NCBI GenBank assembly: GCA_964579845.1
Contig: CAZOHC010000012.1
Location: 1 to 28,003, forward strand
Direction of reading: 5' to 3'
DNA from: CAZOHC01 sp964579845
GTDB taxonomy: Bacteria > Patescibacteriota > Microgenomatia > Levybacterales > UBA12049
Length of the DNA stretch: 28,003 nucleotides
Shown: positions 15,443 to 23,300 of the stretch, piece after piece
Numbering within the stretch: the first letter of the stretch is position 1
Layout: every line of letters starts with the position of its first letter
The notes under the pieces: generated by a model
The model's database searches: none
Told to the model about the DNA's origin: nothing
Seen by the model: only the letters and a program-made list of their open reading frames with translations
Translations under genes and position numbers: made by a program

Positions 15443-15469
15443 CAATCACTCTGAAGTAATTACTGCTAA
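15443..15469 (-). promoter_or_regulatory. Degenerate CIRCE operator (HrcA site) of groESL
   Basis: On the minus strand TTAGCAGTA - 9 nt - GAGTGATTG. The consensus is TTAGCACTC - 9 nt - GAGTGCTAA; 13 of 18 arm positions agree and the 9-nt spacer is exact. It overlaps the predicted transcription start just after the -10, a classical position for HrcA repression. hrcA is not in the window. Confidence 0.6.
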
Positions 15470-15498
15470 TTTATACACCAAGATTGAAAAACTGTCAA
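15470..15498 (-). promoter_or_regulatory. Consensus sigma70-type promoter of groES-groEL
   Basis: TTGACA (15493-15498), a 17-nt spacer and TATAAA (15470-15475) on the minus strand; predicted start near 15463 and a leader of about 28 nt. Confidence 0.88.
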
Positions 15499-15566
15499 GA
15501 CCTCTTATCGAATTTCTCTTGTTATAGCACGATTTTTTTGTTTTAACACCCAAAATCCTTTCCTGC

Positions 15567-15596
15567 TTGACACATCCGATTTTATTCTAGTACGAT
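15567..15596 (+). promoter_or_regulatory. Promoter of the cohesin-domain protein gene
   Basis: TTGACA (15567-15572), an 18-nt spacer and TACGAT (15591-15596) on the plus strand. The transcript would begin near 15603, where AGGAG (15603-15607) pairs perfectly with CTCCT (15613-15617) across a 5-nt loop. This hairpin at the 5' end would hide the only SD-like sequence. Confidence 0.55.
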
Positions 15597-15624
15597 GAGT
15601 TAAGGAGTAAATCTCCTGTACTAT

Positions 15625-16542
15625 ATGGTATTGACACGAAGAAGACTGCTGCTCATAGGGTTTATTTTAGTGCTTTTGATAGGTATTCCTGCCACACTCT
15701 TTGTTGTGCAACAGCAACAGGAGATTCGTAGCCGTGCAGAAAAATCCACAACACTCTATTATTTGCCTGAGTCCACACAGGCACAACCACTTGTATATAA
15801 CACCGGCGAGGTATTTAGTTTAGATTTATATGCCAATCCGGGCACGAATTTAATCTCTGCAGTCAGACTTGAGATTATTTATGACCCAGCAAAGCTGGCA
15901 ACTGCCAGTGCAGGAAGTGGCCAGGATGCATTCGTCCAAGATCCTGAATCTCTCCCGAGCAGAATTAACGGCCCAGTCTATACCCCTGGTAAAATATCCG
16001 TTACGTTAAATGCAGGTGCAGATCCGACAAATGTAATTGATGCAATAGGCAGAATCGGAACAGTAACCTTCCAAGCACTTGAAGAGACAGCAGGAACGGT
16101 AACACAAGTTTCATATGGGACACAGACATTAGTAACCTCAGCAGATGATAATTCCCAGTTTGCAGAAAATGTGCTTTCATCGACTTCTCCTGCTTACATA
16201 ACGATCTTAGCAGACGGTGGAGAACCGACTGAGGAACCGACTCCAACCGAAATGCCCACGCCGACGATAACACCTACTCCGATCGTAATTCAGGGACCTG
16301 CAGGACCACAAGGACCTGCTGGACCGCAAGGGCCGCAGGGAGATCCGGGACAGGTAGTGCAACAACCTGAGCCTGAGTTTACGTTGGCACCGACTGCAAC
16401 GTCAGCTCCAATAGCAGCAGACATTCAGCCAAGTGCTACTCCTACGATGGAACCTGCCGGACCTGGTGAGGCAATGCTCGGATTCGGGGCAGTGTTAACT
16501 GCATTGACAGTCGTCGGTGGAGTACTCTTCTTCTTCCTCTAA
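15625..16542 (+). CDS. Membrane-anchored cohesin-domain surface protein with collagen-like segment
   Basis: The 305-residue protein starts with a basic stretch and a transmembrane or signal-anchor helix (about 8-28). A cohesin-like beta-sandwich domain follows (about 43-195; LDLYANPG...VRLEIIYDPAKL is the typical opening). Next come a Glu/Pro/Thr linker, six or seven collagen-type Gly-x-y triplets from residue 224 to 243, another Pro/Thr-rich linker, and a C-terminal hydrophobic helix (about 284-305). Cohesin domains bind dockerins in cellulosomes, but related domains are widespread in CPR surface proteins with no known partner; no dockerin is visible in this window. Two terminal helices suggest anchoring at one or both ends. 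The ATG at 15625 lies 17 nt after the AGGAG, too far for a standard SD. Confidence 0.82.
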   Translation: MVLTRRRLLLIGFILVLLIGIPATLFVVQQQQEIRSRAEKSTTLYYLPESTQAQPLVYNTGEVFSLDLYANPGTNLISAVRLEIIYDPAKLATASAGSGQDAFVQDPESLPSRINGPVYTPGKISVTLNAGADPTNVIDAIGRIGTVTFQALEETAGTVTQVSYGTQTLVTSADDNSQFAENVLSSTSPAYITILADGGEPTEEPTPTEMPTPTITPTPIVIQGPAGPQGPAGPQGPQGDPGQVVQQPEPEFTLAPTATSAPIAADIQPSATPTMEPAGPGEAMLGFGAVLTALTVVGGVLFFFL

Positions 16543-16583
16543 TCCATACGGCTCCATAAACACATACGAGCATCGGATTTCAA

Positions 16584-18311
16584 TTAACTTTCAATCAATG
16601 AAAAGAGGGCTTCTTGGGGTAGATGGATTTTAGCAGACGAGATCATTCTAGCTTTTCCTTTTTTCTGTGCTTCAAGCAGTTTATCTTTTCTGGTTCTGTC
16701 TCCACCTGACATTTTTGCCAAAACATCTTTTCTAAACGGTGGAATCTCTTCACGAGCGATAATGTTACCGTTAATCAATCCTTGAATAATCTGACGGAAC
16801 TGTTGTCTTGGCAGCGATTCTTTGAGCTTTTCTGCCTTTTCACGTGCTTTGTAGTTAGCCTCATCTTTGTAAACGAGCTCGGATAAGACATCTATCGGAT
16901 TATCGTTAATTCTGACTTCAAGCTTGACCAAGTCAGCGGGTTTATAGTCAGATAGTTCATAGTCGACACTCGCAAATCCTGATGAAACAGACTTGATTTC
17001 CCCTGATAATCCTCTGATAAACATACTGTATGGCATTTCATAGCTGAGCTCTGCATATGTTTCACGATACACCATATCCAAAAGCACACCTTTTCGCTTC
17101 TGACAGACTGACATGATATTTCCAACAGTTGAGGTCGGTGTGTAGACAGTTAACAACATATACGGCTCCAGGAGGGTTCCATCTTCAGCCGTTTTATAGA
17201 GTACTTGGGGCATCGTTAACAGAAGCTCCAACCCGAATTCACGAACTATACGCTCTTTGACTATCTCAGCATGCAGGAGTCCTAAAAAACCGACCCTGAA
17301 TCCGCTCCCCAGATACGCTGAGTATTCCTCAGAATATGTCAGCGCAGTATCATTCAGCGTCAATTTTCCCAATGCATCCCGAAGGGAAGCGAAATCTCCT
17401 GAATCCTTCGGGTACATCCCGAAGAAAACCATCGGCTTCGGTGTCGTATAACCGGGCAGAGGCTCTGTTATATGTGATTGCACCATAATGGTATCTCCTA
17501 CCTGCGCTTGACGGATATCTTTGACACCACCGATTACATACCCAATCTCACCTGTTATAAGCTCACCTGACGGTACTAAGAAAGGAGTAAAGTAACCCAC
17601 ATCAGTCACTTCTGTTTTTACCTCACTCTGAAAGAACTGAATTCGATCTCCCTTACTGATACTACCGTCAATAATCCGAACAAAAGAGACAACTCCACGG
17701 TATTCATCATACACGGCATCAAATATCAGCGCCCGAAGCGGAGTATCCGTGTTTCCCTGAGGCGGAGGAATTTTCGCGACAACTGTATGCAAGAGTTCCG
17801 GAACATTTTCACCGGTTTTTGCCGAAATAAAATGAATTTCACGCTCATCAAAGCCAAAAACCGAGACCAGTTCATTGACAACGCCAGTTGTATTGGCATT
17901 TGGGAGATCAATTTTATTCAGAACAGGAATCATCACAAGGCCCTCTTTTTTCGCAGCTTGAAAATGTGCTACTGTCTGAGCCTGAATCCCTTGCGTTGCA
18001 TCTACCAGCAACACTGCTCCTTCACACGCAGCGAGCGTGCGGGATACCTCGTATGAAAAATCCACATGTCCGGGAGTATCTATCAAATTGAGAATATAAT
18101 CCTCACCGTCATGATGATATTTCATCCTTACCGGTGCGAGTTTGATTGTAATTCCCCGCTCCCGACTGATGGGATTCTGATCCAAAAATTGCTCTTGAAG
18201 TTTTTCTTTTGAGACAGTCTGTGTAATCTCAAGCATTCTGTCTGAAAGTGTTGATTTCCCGTGATCAATGTGAGCGATGATAGCAAAGTTTCGTATATTT
18301 GATTGTTTCAT
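16584..18311 (-). CDS. lepA: Elongation factor 4 (LepA), ribosomal back-translocase GTPase
   Basis: LepA is a translational GTPase related to EF-G that acts on stalled ribosomes or on 30S assembly. The 575-residue protein has G1 AHIDHGKST (13-21), RERGITIK (switch I, about 50-57), G3 DTPGH (78-82), NKID and SAK motifs, EF-G-like domains II, III and V, and the LepA-specific C-terminal domain (LPRQQF, GG(D)RTRKDKLLEAQKKGKARM). It is slightly shorter than the usual 600. The ATG at 18311 fits the family start (I-R-N-F-(A/C)-I-I-A-H). It lies 8 nt after TACAAT with no SD, so it is likely leaderless. It converges with the cohesin gene, with a 41-nt spacer and no evident terminator. Confidence 0.97.
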   Translation of the reverse strand: MKQSNIRNFAIIAHIDHGKSTLSDRMLEITQTVSKEKLQEQFLDQNPISRERGITIKLAPVRMKYHHDGEDYILNLIDTPGHVDFSYEVSRTLAACEGAVLLVDATQGIQAQTVAHFQAAKKEGLVMIPVLNKIDLPNANTTGVVNELVSVFGFDEREIHFISAKTGENVPELLHTVVAKIPPPQGNTDTPLRALIFDAVYDEYRGVVSFVRIIDGSISKGDRIQFFQSEVKTEVTDVGYFTPFLVPSGELITGEIGYVIGGVKDIRQAQVGDTIMVQSHITEPLPGYTTPKPMVFFGMYPKDSGDFASLRDALGKLTLNDTALTYSEEYSAYLGSGFRVGFLGLLHAEIVKERIVREFGLELLLTMPQVLYKTAEDGTLLEPYMLLTVYTPTSTVGNIMSVCQKRKGVLLDMVYRETYAELSYEMPYSMFIRGLSGEIKSVSSGFASVDYELSDYKPADLVKLEVRINDNPIDVLSELVYKDEANYKAREKAEKLKESLPRQQFRQIIQGLINGNIIAREEIPPFRKDVLAKMSGGDRTRKDKLLEAQKKGKARMISSAKIHLPQEALFSLIES

Positions 18312-18319
18312 GTTACCGT

Positions 18320-18348
18320 ATTGTATCGTATTCTGAGGCTATCTGCAA
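18320..18348 (-). promoter_or_regulatory. Sigma70-type promoter of lepA, positioned for a leaderless mRNA
   Basis: TTGCAG (18343-18348), a 17-nt spacer and TACAAT (18320-18325) on the minus strand, with the ATG 8 nt further on. Confidence 0.75.
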
Positions 18349-18359
18349 AAACTTACCCT

Positions 18360-18388
18360 TTGACGGGCTTTTGTATTTATAGTAGTAT
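18360..18388 (+). promoter_or_regulatory. Promoter of the cyclophilin gene
   Basis: TTGACG (18360-18365), a 17-nt spacer and TAGTAT (18383-18388) on the plus strand; predicted start near 18395. It lies back to back with the lepA promoter, with 11 bases between the -35 boxes. Confidence 0.6.
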
Positions 18389-18404
18389 GGTGGTTGCTTT
18401 CTCA

Positions 18405-18494
18405 ATGCCGAACCAAAGCCAGAATTACCAAACAACATTTACCCGAGGATTCCTGCAGACGAGCACTCGCACGCTCTTACTTCTTATGCTATGA
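18405..18494 (+). CDS. Possible leader ORF overlapping the cyclophilin start (ATGA), 29 aa
   Basis: A short frame from the ATG at 18405 (about 10 nt after the predicted transcription start) ends in a TGA whose first two bases are part of the cyclophilin ATG (ATGA at 18491-18494). The cyclophilin ATG has no SD, so translational coupling from this frame is plausible. The peptide is unremarkable (Gln/Thr-rich, ending in leucines) and matches nothing I know. Low confidence that it is a real gene. Confidence 0.25.
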   Translation: MPNQSQNYQTTFTRGFLQTSTRTLLLLML

Positions 18495-19180
18495 ATAAAT
18501 TTCATGTACTGATAAGTATCATTGTTATCGGAGTTNNNNNNNNNNGAGTTTTAGGAATACTCTTTGTCGTATCACGGTTCTCAACCGAAGAACGTATTAC
18601 TGAGGAAAATAATTCATCACTTTTAAACCCACTCGTGACTGAGACGTTTCAGGATATCGATCTCGCGTCGCCTTCTGAGAACCAGGTGCTAGGACAGCAG
18701 AATCCACAAAACATGCAGGGAACAATGAAGCCTACTGTCGGCGTTGAAGATCCTATTCCAGCAACCGTCAACGCTGTTATTAAAACATCAAAAGGTGATA
18801 TTCATCTCCTTCTGTATGGAGATGATGCGGCCAAAACCGTACGGAATTTTATGAATAAAGCAAACTCTGGATTTTATAATAATCTCACGTTTCACAGAGT
18901 TGAAGGCTGGGTAATACAAGGAGGAGATCCGAACGGAAATGGGACAGGGGGCGGTCAGATGCTGACGGAGATAAATGACAGACCGTTTGTTACCGGATCG
19001 CTCGGTGTCGCCAGAGCCTCTAATCCTCAGATCTCAAATGACGCTCAGTTCTTCATCACAAAATCAGACGCAAGCCACCTGAACGAACAGTATACGAACT
19101 TCGGCGAAGTTACAGAAGGCATGGACGTCGTCAATAAGATCGCAATCGGCGATAAGATACTCGGAATCGTCATAGAATAA
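18491..19180 (+). CDS. Membrane-anchored peptidyl-prolyl cis-trans isomerase, cyclophilin type
   Basis: The product catalyses prolyl isomerisation, probably outside the membrane. An N-terminal hydrophobic anchor (about 5-28) is followed by a Ser/Gln/Pro-rich linker and a cyclophilin domain from about residue 90. That domain contains the family core FHRV with catalytic Arg136 (numbered as assembled), QGGDPNGNGTGG, GVARAS, NDAQFFI and FG-x-V-x-x-GM-x-VV. As written it has 229 residues, including four X from a 10-N gap in the anchor. Removing the gap and a 5-nt duplicated flank gives 224 residues in frame. It is divergent from lepA and convergent with rpsG. It may help fold exported proteins such as the Sec substrates encoded nearby. 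Confidence 0.9.
   Translation: MNKFHVLISIIVIGVXXXXVLGILFVVSRFSTEERITEENNSSLLNPLVTETFQDIDLASPSENQVLGQQNPQNMQGTMKPTVGVEDPIPATVNAVIKTSKGDIHLLLYGDDAAKTVRNFMNKANSGFYNNLTFHRVEGWVIQGGDPNGNGTGGGQMLTEINDRPFVTGSLGVARASNPQISNDAQFFITKSDASHLNEQYTNFGEVTEGMDVVNKIAIGDKILGIVIE
18536..18545. other. 10-N assembly gap in the cyclophilin anchor segment
   Basis: The left flank ends in GAGTT and the right flank begins with GAGTT. Collapsing this overlap removes 15 nt in total and leaves an uninterrupted hydrophobic frame, so the gap is probably an unmerged contig overlap and not missing sequence. Confidence 0.85.
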
Positions 19181-19232
19181 GGTTCTTCTCCCCATTCCCC
19201 ATGTTGACTCAGCACATTCTCTCTGTGATACG

Positions 19233-19252
19233 AAAAAACTCCCTTTCAGGAG
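19233..19252 (-). terminator. Probable terminator after rpsG
   Basis: On the minus strand a 4-bp stem CTCC/GGAG with a 6-nt loop (19239-19252) runs directly into TTTTTT (19238-19233). The stem is short, but the T run and position, 30 bases past the rpsG stop, suggest the end of the rpsL-rpsG transcript. Confidence 0.55.
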
Positions 19253-19282
19253 CTTATATGAAGCACAAACAAGCAGTACGTT

Positions 19283-19756
19283 TTACCATCTAAAACTACT
19301 GAAGGCTTTGTTTGCTTCTGCTTGTCTGTGCATGATGTCTTTTTTCTTCATTGCTTCACCTTCACCGGTGGCAGCAGCCGCGAATTCAGCAGCTAATTTT
19401 TCTTCAAAAGTATGAAATTCTTTGTTCGGGCGCTTCGTCGCAGCCTCTAGCAGCCAACGAATTGAGAGAGACATTCGTCGCTCAGGGCGTACTTCAATCG
19501 GAACTTGGAAGTTCGCACCGCCGATACGTCGAGCTTTTACTTCCACTTTCGGTGAAACATTTTGCAGTGCTTTTTCAAAGGTTTCCAGCGGGTCTTTTCC
19601 TTCTTTTTCAAGGATAGCAAAAGCTCCGTAAACTAATCTCTCAGCCACGGTTTTCTTCCCGTCCTTCATAATTCGGTTGATAAACTTACTGACATGCACA
19701 CTGTTATGGATCTCATCCGGTGCAATAACTCTTTTTTGTGCTTTTTTATGTCTCAT
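19283..19756 (-). CDS. rpsG: 30S ribosomal protein S7 (uS7)
   Basis: S7 is a primary assembly protein of the 30S head. The 157-residue product has typical length and motifs: the basic N-terminus (MRHKKAQKR), KFIN-x-(I/V)M-x-DGKK-x-x-AE, a VSPKVEVKARR-x-GG region, VP-x-EV-x-P-x-RR, and RWLLEAA. It follows rpsL by 5 nt without an SD and is presumably co-translated. In E. coli S7 is the autoregulator of the str operon. Here fusA and tufA do not follow; the downstream neighbour is the convergent cyclophilin gene. Confidence 0.97.
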   Translation of the reverse strand: MRHKKAQKRVIAPDEIHNSVHVSKFINRIMKDGKKTVAERLVYGAFAILEKEGKDPLETFEKALQNVSPKVEVKARRIGGANFQVPIEVRPERRMSLSIRWLLEAATKRPNKEFHTFEEKLAAEFAAAATGEGEAMKKKDIMHRQAEANKAFSSFRW

Positions 19757-19761
19757 ATACT

Positions 19762-20184
19762 TTACGCTGCTTTCGTATTCGGTGACTTCGTACCGTACTT
19801 ACTTCGTGATGTCTTACGTCCCTCAACTCCCTGCAGATCGAATTTACCTCGAACAATATGATATTTTACTCCGGGTAAATCCTTCACACGGCCCCCGCGG
19901 ACGAGAACAATCCCGTGCTCTGATAGTGAATGACCGACACCCTGAATATATGCTGTAACCTCAACTTTGTTTGATAATTTGACACGGGCAACTTTACGCA
20001 GTGCTGAGTTCGGCTTCTTCGGTGTCATGGTCTTAACCAGCGTAACAACGCCACGCTTCTGAGGAGCCATTTCCTCACTGTATGTGCGGTCTTTTGCATT
20101 AAAAAGACGTCTCAAACCGGTTGCTTTAACCTTTTTGTTTTTTCGTCCTCTTCCGTGTTTTGCTAATTGTGATAATGTCGGCAT
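19762..20184 (-). CDS. rpsL: 30S ribosomal protein S12 (uS12)
   Basis: S12 is a decoding-centre protein. The 140-residue product keeps the invariant blocks PQKRGVV, TPKKPNSALRKVARV, VEVTAYI, GH-x-L-x-EH, VLVRGGRVKDLPGV-(K/R)-YHIVRG and RSKYGTK. Lysines corresponding to E. coli K43 and K88 are both present, so no classical streptomycin-resistance change is seen. The PGEGHNLQEHS block of E. coli reads QGVGHSLSEHG here. A segment of Lys-rich sequence precedes the core, with about 15 residues more than E. coli overall. An own promoter (TATAAT at 20232-20237) lies in the 116-nt rpoC-rpsL spacer; no SD precedes the ATG at 20184. Confidence 0.97.
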   Translation of the reverse strand: MPTLSQLAKHGRGRKNKKVKATGLRRLFNAKDRTYSEEMAPQKRGVVTLVKTMTPKKPNSALRKVARVKLSNKVEVTAYIQGVGHSLSEHGIVLVRGGRVKDLPGVKYHIVRGKFDLQGVEGRKTSRSKYGTKSPNTKAA

Positions 20185-20200
20185 ATTATTTATGGTTACG

Positions 20201-20219
20201 AAGCCCGAGTCTCAGGCTT
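20201..20219 (-). promoter_or_regulatory. Hairpin in the rpsL leader
   Basis: AAGCC/GGCTT inverted repeat with a 9-nt loop, between the predicted rpsL transcription start (about 20225) and the ATG. It could be a ribosomal-protein autoregulation target, as S7 uses in the E. coli str operon; this is inference from position. Confidence 0.3.
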
Positions 20220-20231
20220 TGAATTTCTCCT

Positions 20232-20240
20232 ATTATACCA
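20232..20240 (-). promoter_or_regulatory. Extended -10 promoter of rpsL-rpsG
   Basis: TGGTATAAT on the minus strand, a perfect extended -10. No clear -35. The predicted leader is about 41 nt. It would allow rpsL-rpsG expression independent of rpoBC. Confidence 0.65.
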
Positions 20241-20300
20241 TACTTCCCAGGCTCAGAAAAGAGTAAAAAACTACATTCAGTCGAGGAAAATACGGCAGGG

Positions 20301-23300
20301 TTAAGCAGTCTCAGTCGTCGGTTCAACGACAGGAGTTTCTTCTTCTGATTCAGCAGCAACAACAACTGGTTCTGACGGCGCCTCTTCTGAAGCATCAGTG
20401 TTCGCAGAAGGAGTTTCTGTCTCATCTTCCGGTGATTCATCACCTGGGCCTGCCTCTTTCACACCACCGTCGACCGGGATCAGTCTTCCGATAATAACGT
20501 TTTCCTTAAGACCGATGAGATGATCTTCACGTCCTTCGAGTGCTGCTTCTGTTAATACTTTGGTCGTTTCTTGGAATGAAGCAGCTGAGAGCCATGAGTC
20601 AGAGAACAGTGATGCCTTTGTAATACCCAGAACAATCTGGCGCCCTGTACCAGGCTCTCCGCCTTCTGAGAGAATCTCCGCGTTCATTTCATCAAATCGC
20701 GCTCTGGTAACAAAGTCACCAGGAATAAGCGGTGTGTCACCAACTGTTTCAACAATAACCTTGTCTGACATTTTACGGATAATTACCTCAAAATGTTTAT
20801 CGTTGATACCGATACCTTGTGACTCATAAACTTTCTGAACCTCAGTGATCAAATAGTGCTGTGCAGCCTGCAGTCCGCCGATTTTGAGAACTTCCTTCGG
20901 ATCCAGATAGCCTTCAGCAAACGGAGTACCTGCATTTATTTCATCACCGTCTTTAACAGCCAGCGTTGCTGATAACGGAACGAAATATTCCTGTACTTCA
21001 ATCGGCTTGATCTTTGAGTTCTTAACCGAGATTCGATACCCTTCATCAGTCGTCTCAATTTTTACCTTCCCCGGAATTTCTGAGATCGGTGACAGGTTCT
21101 TCGGTGTTCTCATTTCGAACAGTTCTTCAACGCGAGGCAGACCCTGGGTCACGTCAGACATTACCACACCACCGAAGTGACGGACACGCATGGTCAACTG
21201 TGTTCCAGGCTCACCGATACTCTGTGCTGCAACGACACCGACAGGAACACCTTTGTCTACTCTTGCTTTTGTTGAGAAGTCCCAACCATAACAGTTCACA
21301 CAAATTCCGTATGAGAGGCGGCAGTAAAGCGGTGAACGAACAGTTACTTCGGTCACTTCATGATCGATAATTGACCCGACATTTTCATCGTTAATCTCGT
21401 CACCTTTTTTGAAAATAGCTTTCTTCGTCTTCTTAGAGATAATATCTTCCGCAACGATTCGGCCGACCAGGCGATCTGAGAATTCTGCTGTTCTGTCCTT
21501 TTCTCCCTGAACAATTGTCAACCCTTCAGTCGTGCCACAGTCATCTTCCATAACAATCATGTCATGAGATACATCAACCAATCGTCGTGTCAGGTATCCT
21601 GCATTTGCGGTCTTCAGCGCTGAGTCCGTTAATCCTTTTCGTGAACCGCGAGCTGAAGCAACATATTCGAAAATAGAGAGACCTTCACGGAAGTTTGATT
21701 TCACCGGCAATTCGACGATCTTACCGAGCGGATCGACGATAAGTCCACGCATAGCTGAAAGCTGTTTCAACTGTTCGACACCTGCACGGGTTCCCCCTGA
21801 GTCAATACTGATTCTGATAGGATTGTCAGGCGTGATATTCGCCCACGTCTTATCAGCGATTGTATCGGTGTACTTCAGCCACACATCATTTGAAAGTCTC
21901 TTCTTCTCTTCAAGCGTGATAAGCCCCTGCTGATATTCACTATCAATTTCAACAATCTTCTTCTCTGCTTCCGCAATTAAGTCATCTTTTCCATCAACGA
22001 TCTTATTGTCGAAAACGGAGACACTGATACCGGAGATAGTTGCGCCGTAAAATCCGAGCTGCTTAATACTATCGATAAGCCGTGCAACCTCTTCTGAAGA
22101 GTATGATTTCATTGCAGAAGTAATCAGCTTCTTAATATATGAGGCATTGACAGACTCATTGACGAAGTCAAAGGTATCAGGAAGTAATTCATTAAACATT
22201 AATCTTCCGACCGTTGTTTCAACAAGTGCTGTTTTGCCGTTTTTTGTAACCCGAACCTTAATCGGCTCACGCTGCGTGATCTGACCGAGGTCAAATGCCA
22301 TCAAAGCACTGTTCATATCAGGGAAGTCGATCATCTCTTCCTCAGATTTTCGGACTTTCTCATCCATTGATGTTAGGTAGAATGTGCCTAAAGCCATCTC
22401 TTTGTTCGGAAGCGTGATAGGACTACCGTCAGCCGGTTTCAAGAGATTGTGCTGCGGCATCATCAGTTCTACTGCTTCCTGTTGTGCTTTTTTCGATAGC
22501 GGGATATGAACAGCCATCTGGTCACCGTCAAAGTCAGCATTATATCCGGCACAGACACACGGATGAAGCTGAATCGCACTTCCCTCAATCAAGACAGGAT
22601 AAAATGCCTGAATGCCGAGTTTGTGAAGTGTCGGAGCACGGTTCAGAAGAACCGGATGGTTTCTTGTGATTTCTTCCAGGATATCAAATACTTCCGGCGG
22701 TCTCTTCTCGATATATCGTTTTGCTGACTTGATGTTTGTGGCTAAACCGCGCGCGATAACTTCACGAAGAACAAACGGCTTAAACATTTCAAGCGCCATT
22801 TCCTTCGGAAGTCCGCACTGATTAAGCTTCAATTCAGGACCAACGACGATTACTGAGCGTCCTGAGTAATCAACACGCTTTCCGAGAAGATTCTGTCGGA
22901 AACGACCTTGTTTTCCACGCAACATGTCTGATAATGAGCGAAGCGGAGACGAAACAACCTGTGAACCGCGCTGTGAAGCGTCGATAAGTGCATCAACAGA
23001 TTCCTGGAGCATTCTTTTTTCATTTCTCAAAATAATCTCAGGCGCACCGAGTGACATGAGGTGTTTCAGACGGTTATTCCGATTAATGACACGGCGGTAT
23101 AAATCATTTAAATCTGATGTCGCGAATCTTCCTCCTGCGAGCTGTACCATCGGACGAAGGTCCGGCGGAATAACAGGGAGCATCGTGAGAATCATAGCTG
23201 CAGGCTGTACTCCTGCTTTTCGCATGGACTCAATAAGTCTGAGACGCTTTACCAGTTTCAAATATTTCTGCCCTGAAGCTTTTTCAGACTCTGCTCGGAG

